Positions 1 through 6,772 of a stretch of DNA of 11,375 nucleotides are shown piece after piece (position 1 is the first letter of the stretch; each line of letters opens with the position of its first letter). Made by a program: the position numbers and the translations under genes. This DNA comes from Patescibacteria group bacterium. Lineage in GTDB: Bacteria; Patescibacteriota; Patescibacteriia; UBA2591; PGYQ01. The notes under the pieces were generated by a model. The model did not search any database. It worked only from the letters and a program-made list of their open reading frames with translations, and had not been told where the DNA came from. Where the stretch lies: positions 1-11,375 of the forward strand of contig JAGUXS010000059.1 of the NCBI GenBank assembly GCA_020061725.1, read 5' to 3'.

Positions 1-61
1 CTTTTATTTCTTTTCTTATCGCGAATGTTGTCCGAGCGTTTTTATGAAGTTTTAATCTCAT
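1..61 (-). CDS. IS481-family transposase, N-terminal 20 codons (partial)
   Basis: An ATG at 61-59 (minus) opens a frame that runs off the window edge. It begins MRLKLHKNARTTFAIRKE. The LHKNARTTxxIRxEI pattern is the characteristic start of IS481/IS3-superfamily DDE transposases, just ahead of a helix-turn-helix that binds the element ends. A GAGG sits one base before the ATG, and a TATAAT lies about ten bases further upstream inside the IS end, so the element probably carries its own promoter. The catalytic DDE core is not in the window, so activity cannot be judged. Only the first 20 residues are visible, so the call depends on the matching C-terminal fragment at the other edge. Confidence 0.7.
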   Translation of the reverse strand, partial: MRLKLHKNARTTFAIRKEIK

Positions 62-99
62 ACCTCAATTATACTCTGACAACGTAGCGTTATCTAACA
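1..99 (-). mobile_element. IS481-like insertion sequence, transposase-start end (partial)
   Basis: Read on the minus strand from position 99 inward, the element starts TGTTAGATAACG and contains the first codons of a transposase. The same terminal sequence occurs in inverted sense at 11281-11301, with 20 of 21 positions identical (C versus A at one site), which is what paired terminal inverted repeats look like. A TG...CA end is usual for IS481 elements (family knowledge). Position 100 is where recognisable alaS sequence resumes, so 99/100 is the insertion junction. The rest of the element lies outside the window. The family assignment rests on the two transposase fragments at the two edges. 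Confidence 0.75.
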
Positions 100-1799
100 C
101 TTATTTATTATCAGAAAAACATCCTGCCGGGAATAAACTTACTTCTTGTCAAAAATGCATACGAACAAGCGATATTGATGAAGTTGGAGATACAACACAC
201 CACACTTTTTTGAAATGCTTGGCAATTGGTCATTGGGCGATCCCGATGCTTCAGACGGGATCGGAACAGGTTATTTCAAAGAAAAATCCATAGAAATGAG
301 TTGGAAATTTTTAACTTCTCCTGATTGGTTAAATTTAGATAAAAATAAAATTGCTGTTTCTGTTTTTGCTGGCGATAATGACGCGCCATTTGATCAAGAA
401 ACCTATGATATTTGGAAAAATAAAATTGGCATTAAAAAAACAAAAATCGCTAAATTACCTAAAAAAAATAATTGGTGGGAACCTGTTGGTTTAACTGGCC
501 CTTGCGGTCCTTGCACTGAAATATTTTATTGGACAGGCGACGCAAATAAAATTCCTAATAGTTTTAATGATGATAATTTTTTATGGGTTGAAATTTGGAA
601 CAATGTTTTTATGCAATATAATAAGATTATTGAAAATAAATATGAATTATTAAAACAACAAAACGTTGATACTGGAATGGGATTAGAAAGAATATTGGCA
701 GTTGTAAATGAAATGGCTGATAATTATCAAACCGATTTGTTTAAAAAAATTATTAATAAAATTGAACAATTGTCAAACAAAAAATATGGCGTTAACAATG
801 AAATTACTAAAGCGATGCGCATTGTCGCGGATCACATTAAAGCAGCAACTTTTATTATTGGCGATGATAGAGCAATAACGCCGTCTAATACTAATCAAGG
901 CTATATTGTCCGCCGCTTAATTAGACGAGCTATTCGTTATGGTAAACAATTAGACATTGATCAAACTTCATGGACTAAAGAAATTGCAAAAATTGTTGTC
1001 TATGATTATACTGATGTTTATCAAGAACTACAAAAAAATATTAATCGCGTAATTGAACAATTAGAACAAGAAGAAATAAAATTTAAAAAAACACTTGAGC
1101 AAGGTTTATCACAATTTGATAAGCTACTTAAATTAAAAATTAAAAACGAAAAATTAAAAATAATTAAAGGGAAAGACGCGTTTAATCTTTTTCAAACTTA
1201 TGGCTTTCCATTAGAATTAACTATAGAATTGGCCAAAGAAAATAAAATAGCTGTTGATGAAATTGGATATAATAAAGAATTAATTAAACATCAAGAACTT
1301 TCACGAACGGCATCAGCCGGAATGTTTAGGGGGGGGGTTAGCGGACGCTTCAGAAGAAACAATTAAATATCACACAACAGCGCATTTACTATTATCGGCA
1401 TTGAAAAGGGTTTTAGGAAATCAAGTTTCACAAAAAGGATCAAATATAACAACTGAAAGATTGCGTTTTGATTTTGCGCATAACGAAAAAATGACTGCAA
1501 AACAATTACAACAAGTTGAGAATTTAGTTAATCAAGCTATTAAACAAAATTTGATAGTTTCTTGCGAAGAAATGAATTTAGAGCAAGCTAAAAATATTGA
1601 GGCTACTGGCGCGTTTGATTCAAAATATGGCGAAAAAGTAAAAGTTTATACCATTGGTCAAAACGATAATATTATAAGTAAAGAAATTTGTGGTGGTCCG
1701 CATACAATAAAAACCGGCAATCTGGGGCATTTTAAAATCCAAAAACAAGAAAGTTCCAGCGCAGGAGTGAGAAGAATTAAGGCAATTTTAACAAATTAA
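100..1799 (+). pseudogene. alaS: Alanine--tRNA ligase, 5'-truncated by an IS and frameshifted twice
   Basis: Class II AlaRS, which charges tRNA-Ala and hydrolyses mischarged Ser/Gly-tRNA-Ala. The remnant opens at codon YLLSEKHPAG; about 50 N-terminal residues are missing at the IS junction. Frame 1 runs to a T6 tract at 206-211, where one more T would restore HHTFFEMLGN. Frame 2 carries motif 2 (EMLGNWSLGD), GPCGPC, WNNVFMQY and the motif 3 segment DTGMGLERI (672-698). A G9 tract (1329-1337) then shifts the frame; eight Gs would give FRGGLADASEE. The third frame holds the editing site: HTTAH (1371-1385) and CGGPH (1689-1703), the HxxxH/CxxxH zinc ligands. The gene ends at SSAGVRRIKAIL, so the C-terminal DHHA1 domain is absent, which I believe is common in CPR AlaRS. 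Between GD and YFK there is a 10-residue insertion. Either it is a decayed second copy, or the two homopolymer shifts are assembly errors and only the IS break is real. Confidence 0.9.
238..271 (+). repeat. Palindromic 30-bp in-frame insertion within alaS
   Basis: Arms CGATCCCG (238-245) and CGGGATCG (256-263) form a perfect 8-bp inverted repeat around a 10-base loop. Codons 242-271 add PDASDGIGTG between GD and YFK of the AlaRS motif 2 block, which in AlaRS generally reads GNFSFGDYFK without a gap. The insertion is exactly 30 bp, keeps the frame, and is much more GC-rich than its surroundings. This resembles the protein-inserting palindromic elements known from Rickettsia, but the sequence is not one I recognise. 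A related 8-mer GATCCCGA recurs at 3194-3201 in the pgk-serS spacer. Confidence 0.6.
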
Positions 1800-1810
1800 T
1801 TTTAGCTTAT

Positions 1811-1844
1811 TTATTTAGGTTATTGCGCTTATTTAGGTCATTGC
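1811..1844 (+). repeat. Two 16-bp direct repeats, period 18, upstream of pgk
   Basis: TTATTTAGGTTATTGC (1811-1826) recurs as TTATTTAGGTCATTGC (1829-1844), with 15 of 16 identical. The pair is followed by a partial GTTTAGG echo and then by the palindrome CTAATTAAAATTAG (1858-1871). It could be a duplicated regulatory site or simple slippage; there is no further evidence of function. Confidence 0.45.
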
Positions 1845-1868
1845 AACATTGTTTAGGCTAATTAAAAT
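1841..1868 (+). promoter_or_regulatory. Possible sigma70-type promoter for pgk
   Basis: TTGCAA (1841-1846) and TAAAAT (1863-1868) are separated by 16 bp and match 4/6 and 5/6 of the consensus boxes. Transcription would start near 1875, about 40 bases before the preferred pgk ATG. AT-rich sequence produces such matches easily, so this is only a candidate. Confidence 0.3.
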
Positions 1869-1915
1869 TAGAGGGGCAATTAAATTGATTTGTTTTATTG
1901 TTTTTTTTGTTTTTT

Positions 1916-3148
1916 ATGTATAAAACAATCAAAGATATAAATTTAAAAAATAAAAAAGTTATTTTAAGAGTGACTTATGATGTGCCGTTGAAAAAAAATG
2001 GAAACGGATGGATTGTCGCTGATGACAGCAGGATTAAAATATCTATACCAACTATTGAATATCTCTTAAAACAAAATTGTAAAATTATTTTAATCTCTTA
2101 TTTAGGTCGACCTCACGGTAAAGTGATAGAAGATTTACGATTAAAACCAGTAGCAAAAAAATTAATCGACCAATTGGCAAATAAAAAAATAAAAATTTTT
2201 TATTTAAAAGATTGTGTTGGAAAAGAAGTTAAAAAGAAAATTGAAGAAATGAAAACAAACGAAATTATCCTTTTAGAAAACACTCGTTTTTATCCAGAAG
2301 AAGAAAAAAATGATTTAAAATTTGCCAAAAAACTTGCTAATTTAGGTGAGGTTTTTATTAACGACGCTTTTGCTCAAAGTCATAGAATACACGCTTCCAC
2401 AGTGGGAATAACAAAATTTTTACCAAGCGTAATGGGTTTAAATTTTGAAAAAGAAATAAAAATTTTAACTAAAATTAAAACAAATTCTAAAAAACCATTA
2501 GTTGTAATAATTGGCGGAATAAAAATTAATACTAAAATAGAGGTAATAAAAAATTTTTTAAAACAAGCAGATTGGATTTTAATTGGTGGTGTGGCTGGAT
2601 TAATTTTTTTAAAAGAATTAGGATATAATGTAGGAAAACTTCCAAATGATAGTTTAAAAAACCAAACTAACAATTCAATAACAAAAACTATAACCGAATT
2701 GTTGCCATTTGTTGGAGAAAAAATTATTTTACCAGTAGACGGGATAATTGAAAAAACTATTGGTCTAAAAAAACAAGCAAGAAAAATAGATATTGCTTTT
2801 TTAAATTCGCATAATTTGTCCGAATGTTCAATTTTAGATATTGGCCCTCAAACAATTGAATTATTTTCTCAATATATCAAAAAAGCAAAAACAATTATTT
2901 GGAACGGACCAATGGGAATGTTTGAAAAAGAAAAATTTAGCCAAGGAACAAAAAAAATAGCTCAAGCTATTGCAAATTCTCAAATTTATAGTTTGATTGG
3001 CGGCGGAGACACCGAAGAAGCAATTAATAAATTTAATTTAGATGGAAAATTTAGTTATGTTTGTGTGGCTGGCGGAGCAATGTTAGAATTTCTTGCTGAC
3101 AAAAAATTACCGGCATTGGAAGCGTTAAGACAAAAAAACAGCGTGTAA
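1916..3148 (+). CDS. pgk: Phosphoglycerate kinase, CPR-type divergent
   Basis: Cytoplasmic glycolytic kinase converting 1,3-bisphosphoglycerate and ADP to 3-phosphoglycerate and ATP. The 410 residues from the ATG at 1916 match the usual ~400; the frame also opens at TTG 1898, but MYKTIKDINLKNKKVILRV is the natural PGK start. Visible motifs are DDSRI (residues 36-40), SYLGRP (61-66), ENTRF (121-125), HRIHAS (156-161), GGIK (200-203), NGPMG (330-334), GGGDT (362-366) and AGGAMLEFL (385-393). Several normally near-invariant positions differ: RVDFNVP is RVTYDVP, SHLGRP is SYLGRP, GGAKVSDK is GGIKINTK, and STGGGASLE is CVAGGAMLE. The arginines and the GGGDT nucleotide/phosphate loop are kept, so I expect a working enzyme with an altered 3-phosphoglycerate pocket. 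It stands alone between alaS and serS. No Shine-Dalgarno is present; a T-tract precedes the ATG. Confidence 0.93.
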   Translation: MYKTIKDINLKNKKVILRVTYDVPLKKNGNGWIVADDSRIKISIPTIEYLLKQNCKIILISYLGRPHGKVIEDLRLKPVAKKLIDQLANKKIKIFYLKDCVGKEVKKKIEEMKTNEIILLENTRFYPEEEKNDLKFAKKLANLGEVFINDAFAQSHRIHASTVGITKFLPSVMGLNFEKEIKILTKIKTNSKKPLVVIIGGIKINTKIEVIKNFLKQADWILIGGVAGLIFLKELGYNVGKLPNDSLKNQTNNSITKTITELLPFVGEKIILPVDGIIEKTIGLKKQARKIDIAFLNSHNLSECSILDIGPQTIELFSQYIKKAKTIIWNGPMGMFEKEKFSQGTKKIAQAIANSQIYSLIGGGDTEEAINKFNLDGKFSYVCVAGGAMLEFLADKKLPALEALRQKNSV

Positions 3149-3250
3149 TTTGCAACAAATAATAAGCCCCCCGTAATCACAACAACAAGTCAAGATCCCG
3201 ACCGAAACGTTGAGACTAAACCACAAATCTCAATGCCTAATTAAACTATA

Positions 3251-3278
3251 AATTCTAAATTTATAATTCTTAATTCAT
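3251..3278 (+). repeat. AATTCNN heptad repeat, 4 units, just before serS
   Basis: Four consecutive 7-bp units read AATTCTA, AATTTAT, AATTCTT and AATTCAT. They are followed by a T6 run and directly by the serS ATG at 3284. These are the same heptads as in the spacers at 4527-4596 and 6735-6755. Confidence 0.65.
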
Positions 3279-3283
3279 TTTTT

Positions 3284-4549
3284 ATGTTAGACATTAAATT
3301 TATTTGTGAAAATCCAAATTTAATTAAAAAGGCTTGCGAGAATAAGCGAGTTAATATTGATATTGATAAACTTTTAAAGTTAGACAAAGAAAGGAAAAAT
3401 TTTATCCAAAAAGTAGATGATTTAAAAAAAATAAAAAATGAAATCGCTGAAAAAATTAAAATAGATTTTTCAAAAAAAGACGAATTAATAAAAGAAGGAA
3501 AAAATATCAAAGAAAAAATTTCAAAATTAGAAAAAGAATTAGAAGAAACAGAAAAGGAATTTAATAAATTAATGTATTTAATTCCAAATCCTCCTTTATT
3601 AGACGTAAAAATAGGACAAGGAGAAAAAGATAATGAAATCTTAAAGCATGTAGGCGAAATTCCTAAATTTAATTTTAAACCGCAAAATTATATTGAATTA
3701 GCCGAAAAATTAGATTTAATTGATACTAAAAGAGCCGCAAAAATTTCTGGCAGCAGATTTGGTTACTTAAAAAATGAAGCTGCTTTATTGGAATTTGCTT
3801 TAATTCAATTTGTTTCTCAAAATTTAATTAAAGAAAATTTTATACCGATTATTCCACCAGTAATGATAAAAAGACATTCAATGGAAGGAATGGGATATTT
3901 AACGCGCGGAGAAGAAGAGATTTATTATTTACCAAAAGATGAATTATATCTAGTTGGCACGTCTGAGCAATCAATCGGTCCGATGCATTGCGATGAAATT
4001 TTTAAAGAAGAAGAATTACCAAAAAGATATTTAGGTTTTTCTTCTTGTTTCCGCCGAGAAGCTGGATCATATGGCAAAGACACAAAAGGAATTCTACGAG
4101 TTCATCAATTTGATAAATTAGAAATGTTTTCTTTTTGTAAACCAAAAGATTCAGAAAAGGAGCATGATTTTTTTCTTTCAATTGAAGAAAAATTAGTTCA
4201 ACTTTTAAAAATACCCTATCGTGTGATAAAAATGTGTACTGGGGATTTAGGAGATTCAGCGGCTAAAAAATTTGATTTAGAGGCTTGGCTCCCTGGACAA
4301 AATGAATTTAGAGAAATTACTTCAACTAGCAATTGTACGGATTTTCAAGCAAGACGATTAAATATTCGTTATCGAAATAAAAATGGCAAATTAAATTTTG
4401 TTTATACTTTAAACGGAACAGCTTTTGCTATCGGCAGAATTATTATTGCAATTTTAGAAAATTATCAACAAGCCGATGGATCAATAAAAATTCCAAAAAT
4501 TTTACAACCATATATGGGAGAAAAAAAATTCATAATTCATAATTCATAA
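3284..4549 (+). CDS. serS: Serine--tRNA ligase
   Basis: Class II synthetase that charges tRNA-Ser (and, in selenocysteine users, tRNA-Sec) in the cytoplasm. At 421 residues it is full length. The N-terminal tRNA-binding antiparallel coiled coil spans roughly residues 30-100 and is Lys/Glu-rich with leucine heptads. The catalytic core has TSEQ (226-229) where most bacteria have TAEV, motif 2 FRREAGSYGKDTKGILRVHQ (256-275), the EITSTSNCTDFQARR serine/AMP segment (344-358) and motif 3 NGTAFAIGR (377-385). The start is the only sensible one: MLDIKFICENPN aligns with the SerRS N-terminus. The last six residues, FIIHNS, and the TAA stop are read from the heptad repeat that begins at 4527, so the native C-terminus probably ended near PYMGEKK. 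A tRNA-Ser gene lies 5.5 kb downstream, but nothing links the two functionally beyond substrate. Confidence 0.96.
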   Translation: MLDIKFICENPNLIKKACENKRVNIDIDKLLKLDKERKNFIQKVDDLKKIKNEIAEKIKIDFSKKDELIKEGKNIKEKISKLEKELEETEKEFNKLMYLIPNPPLLDVKIGQGEKDNEILKHVGEIPKFNFKPQNYIELAEKLDLIDTKRAAKISGSRFGYLKNEAALLEFALIQFVSQNLIKENFIPIIPPVMIKRHSMEGMGYLTRGEEEIYYLPKDELYLVGTSEQSIGPMHCDEIFKEEELPKRYLGFSSCFRREAGSYGKDTKGILRVHQFDKLEMFSFCKPKDSEKEHDFFLSIEEKLVQLLKIPYRVIKMCTGDLGDSAAKKFDLEAWLPGQNEFREITSTSNCTDFQARRLNIRYRNKNGKLNFVYTLNGTAFAIGRIIIAILENYQQADGSIKIPKILQPYMGEKKFIIHNS

Positions 4550-4596
4550 TTCATAATTCATAATTTATAATTCATAATTTATAATTTAGAATTTAT
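4527..4596 (+). repeat. AATTCAT heptad tandem array, 10 units
   Basis: Five perfect AATTCAT units (4527-4561) are followed by AATTTAT, AATTCAT, AATTTAT, AATTTAG and AATTTAT (4562-4596), exactly 70 bp of 7-bp units. The array supplies the last codons and stop of serS and fills the whole spacer to the next ATG at 4602. Because the unit is 7 bp, every plus-strand frame meets TAA once per 21 bp, so it works as an all-frame stop. Confidence 0.85.
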
Positions 4597-4601
4597 ATTC
4601 T

Positions 4602-5825
4602 ATGGACCTTATAATGTTTGGAATGAATAATTTTTCAAGATGGTTTAAAAAAGAAACGTTTAATCGTAATGCTTATATTTTGAAAAATTTATTAGAAGAC
4701 AAACGAATTGGAAAAGTTCTTTATATTGACTTATTACCCAACACAATAGAAAGAGGAATTAAGAGTTATATTAAAAATCAAATTTTAAGATCTCGAGAAA
4801 AAATTATTTATCGGGATTTTTTTAGTGTTTGTCATCAAGCTCAAACATCAGAATTTTTTAATACTTCAAAAGGACTTTTTTATTATTCAACTATTGATTC
4901 TATTTTTGGAGAAAAAATAATGATAAAAAAAATAAATAAATTACTTAAAAAATTAGAATTTAAAAATATAATTCTTTGGTCATGCAATCCAATGTTTTGC
5001 GGATATTTTGGAAAATTAGGCGAAACAATCTCTTGTTTTGACACAATTGATAATTGGACGGAATTATCATGGTATAAAAATAAAAAAGAAAAATTAACTC
5101 AAAATTATCAATTAATTAAAAAAAAAGCGAATATTATTTTTACAGTTTCTCCTGAATTAATAAATTTATTTTTTCAAAACAAAAAAGATGTTTATTTTAT
5201 TTCGCAAGGCATTGATTTAAATAGATTTCAAAAAAAATTAGTTTGCCCAGAAGATATTAAACAAATTCCGCATCCAATAATTGGTTGTGTTGGAGTAATA
5301 ACTGATCGCCTTGATTTTAATTTAATTTCTAATGTAATTAGTCAAAATAAAAATTTAAGTTTTGTTTTTATTGGATCAATTTGGTTAGATAAATATTTAA
5401 AATTGGAAATAGAAAATTTATCTCGTTTTGATAATGTATATTTTTTAGGTATAAAAAATTTTAATGAGGTTCCAGCTTATATTAATCAATTTGATGTCTG
5501 CTTTGCTTTTTATAAAGTAAATTTAAGTACAAAATGTGGCGACTCTATGAAAATATACGAATATTTAGCTTTAGGAAAACCAATTATCTCAACAAATACA
5601 GGCGGAGTAGAAAAATTTTCTGATTTAATTAAAATTATCAAAACCCCAGAAGAATTTAATAATTCTTTAAAAGAATGTTTAAAAGAAAAAGATGAAAACT
5701 TAAAAAACAGGCGAATTAAAGAAGTAAAAAAATACGATTGGAAAAAAATAGTTGAAGAGATGTTAAATAAAATTGAACAATTAATTATATCTTATAAAAC
5801 TAAAAATTATGGAACTAAAAAATAA
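4602..5825 (+). CDS. GT4-type (retaining) glycosyltransferase
   Basis: Predicted cytoplasmic or peripheral sugar transferase with a GT-B fold; 407 residues. The N-terminal half (VLYIDLLP at 39-46, CFDTIDNWTELSWY at 145-158) resembles the group of GT4 enzymes that open with a home-lineage DxxDxW segment. FTVSPELINLF (180-190) and SQGIDLNRF (201-209, the usual xNGID/F position) mark the domain junction. The C-terminal Rossmann domain has KIYEYLALGKPIISTNTGGV (317-336), equivalent to the EX7E nucleotide-sugar binding region. Donor and acceptor cannot be told. It is the first gene of a surface-polysaccharide cluster and overlaps the next gene by 17 bp, implying coupled translation. Start chosen at ATG 4602 directly after the heptad array; Met5 (4614) is an alternative. 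There is no signal peptide or membrane segment. Confidence 0.82.
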   Translation: MDLIMFGMNNFSRWFKKETFNRNAYILKNLLEDKRIGKVLYIDLLPNTIERGIKSYIKNQILRSREKIIYRDFFSVCHQAQTSEFFNTSKGLFYYSTIDSIFGEKIMIKKINKLLKKLEFKNIILWSCNPMFCGYFGKLGETISCFDTIDNWTELSWYKNKKEKLTQNYQLIKKKANIIFTVSPELINLFFQNKKDVYFISQGIDLNRFQKKLVCPEDIKQIPHPIIGCVGVITDRLDFNLISNVISQNKNLSFVFIGSIWLDKYLKLEIENLSRFDNVYFLGIKNFNEVPAYINQFDVCFAFYKVNLSTKCGDSMKIYEYLALGKPIISTNTGGVEKFSDLIKIIKTPEEFNNSLKECLKEKDENLKNRRIKEVKKYDWKKIVEEMLNKIEQLIISYKTKNYGTKK

Positions 5826-6750
5826 AATAAAAATTGCCGGGGTTGTTACATTATATAAACCAACCCAAAAAATTATTGATAATATAAATTCTTATATAAA
5901 CGATTTAGATATTTTATTTGTTGTTGATAATTCTGATAAAAAAGAAATAACAATTATTAACGCCTTAAAATCTCAAAAAAAAATTTATTATATTAATAAT
6001 CATGGAAATCAAGGAATCGCAAATGCCCTTAATGTTGGAGCTCAAAAAGCAATTGAAAATGGATATGATTGGTTATTTACTATTGATTTAGACAGTAAAG
6101 TTTCTCAAAAAATGATTCCATCTTTAATAAAATATTTAGATTTTTATGATTCAAAAAACATTGGGATTATCACTCCTGTCCATAAAAATAAATTTGGTAA
6201 ATTTTCAGAAGAAATAACAAAAAATGAACTGTATTCAAAAATTTTAATCACGATGACTTCGGGGAATTTATTAAATTTAAACGCCTACAAAAAAATTGGA
6301 CCATTTATGGAAAAACTTTTTATTGATTCTGTTGACCATGAATATTGCTTACGCCTTAATTTAAACGGTTTTTTAGTTATTCAAGCAAATGAGGCTATTC
6401 TAGAACATAATTTAGGAAACCAAAAAAAATTTTTATCCTTTTTTCCAACATGCCATTCTCCAATAAGACGTTATTATAAAACTCGAAATAGATTTTTTAT
6501 AATTAATCTTTATAAAAAAAATTTTCCTGATTTTTGTAAAAGCGAAATTAAAAAATTTTACAGAGAATTGATTGGAATATTAATCGCTGAAAAAGATGTT
6601 TTATTAAAAATAAAAGCGATAATTTTAGGTTACATAGATTATCGTAATAACATATTTGGAAAAAAAGACCAAAAAAGTTTAGATCAAACATCATTAATAA
6701 ATTTATTAATAACATTGTTTAAATTTAAAAAAACAATTCATAATTCTTAA
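5809..6750 (+). CDS. GT2 glycosyltransferase, rhamnosyltransferase-like
   Basis: Inverting GT-A fold transferase, 313 residues, most like the dTDP-rhamnosyltransferase group that builds O-antigen-type chains. AGVVTLYKP (10-18) is the first strand; VVDNSD (38-43), NHGNQGIANALNVG (64-77) and the metal-binding DLD (93-95) follow. SGNLLNLNAYKKIGPF (151-166) and DSVDHEYCLRL (173-183) carry the catalytic acidic pair region, and RYYKTRNRFF (221-230) is typical of this subfamily. The gene starts inside the end of the GT4 gene, 17 bp before its stop. Its own last residues, IHNS, and its TAA come from an AATTCAT repeat. Substrate specificity for rhamnose is inferred from family resemblance only. Confidence 0.85.
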   Translation: MELKNKIKIAGVVTLYKPTQKIIDNINSYINDLDILFVVDNSDKKEITIINALKSQKKIYYINNHGNQGIANALNVGAQKAIENGYDWLFTIDLDSKVSQKMIPSLIKYLDFYDSKNIGIITPVHKNKFGKFSEEITKNELYSKILITMTSGNLLNLNAYKKIGPFMEKLFIDSVDHEYCLRLNLNGFLVIQANEAILEHNLGNQKKFLSFFPTCHSPIRRYYKTRNRFFIINLYKKNFPDFCKSEIKKFYRELIGILIAEKDVLLKIKAIILGYIDYRNNIFGKKDQKSLDQTSLINLLITLFKFKKTIHNS

Positions 6751-6755
6751 TTTAC
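6735..6755 (+). repeat. AATTCAT heptad repeat, 3 units, at end of GT2 gene
   Basis: AATTCAT, AATTCTT and AATTTAC follow one another at 7-bp spacing and provide the final codons (IHNS) and TAA of the upstream glycosyltransferase. It is the same unit as at 3251-3278 and 4527-4596. Confidence 0.65.
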
Positions 6756-6772
6756 ATTTCGCATTGCGTTCT

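Noticed and set aside
68..84. TTGTCA and TATAAT in the left IS end as a complete sigma70 promoter
   Set aside because: The two boxes are only 3 bp apart on the minus strand; TATAAT may still be a -10, but TTGTCA is not its -35.
2380..2673. 97-codon open frame on the minus strand inside pgk
   Set aside because: Fully antisense to a well-conserved gene; its phenylalanine- and isoleucine-rich translation is what the complement of Lys-rich codons gives, with no family resemblance.
3194..3238. Rho-independent terminator in the pgk-serS spacer
   Set aside because: TTGAGA/TCTCAA can form a weak 6-bp stem with a 12-base loop, but no U-tract follows.
3241..3510. 89-codon minus-strand frame over the start of serS
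   Set aside because: Antisense to the SerRS coiled-coil region; composition is an artefact of lysine codons.
4527..4596. CRISPR array
   Set aside because: The units are contiguous 7-mers with no spacers, and there are no cas genes nearby.
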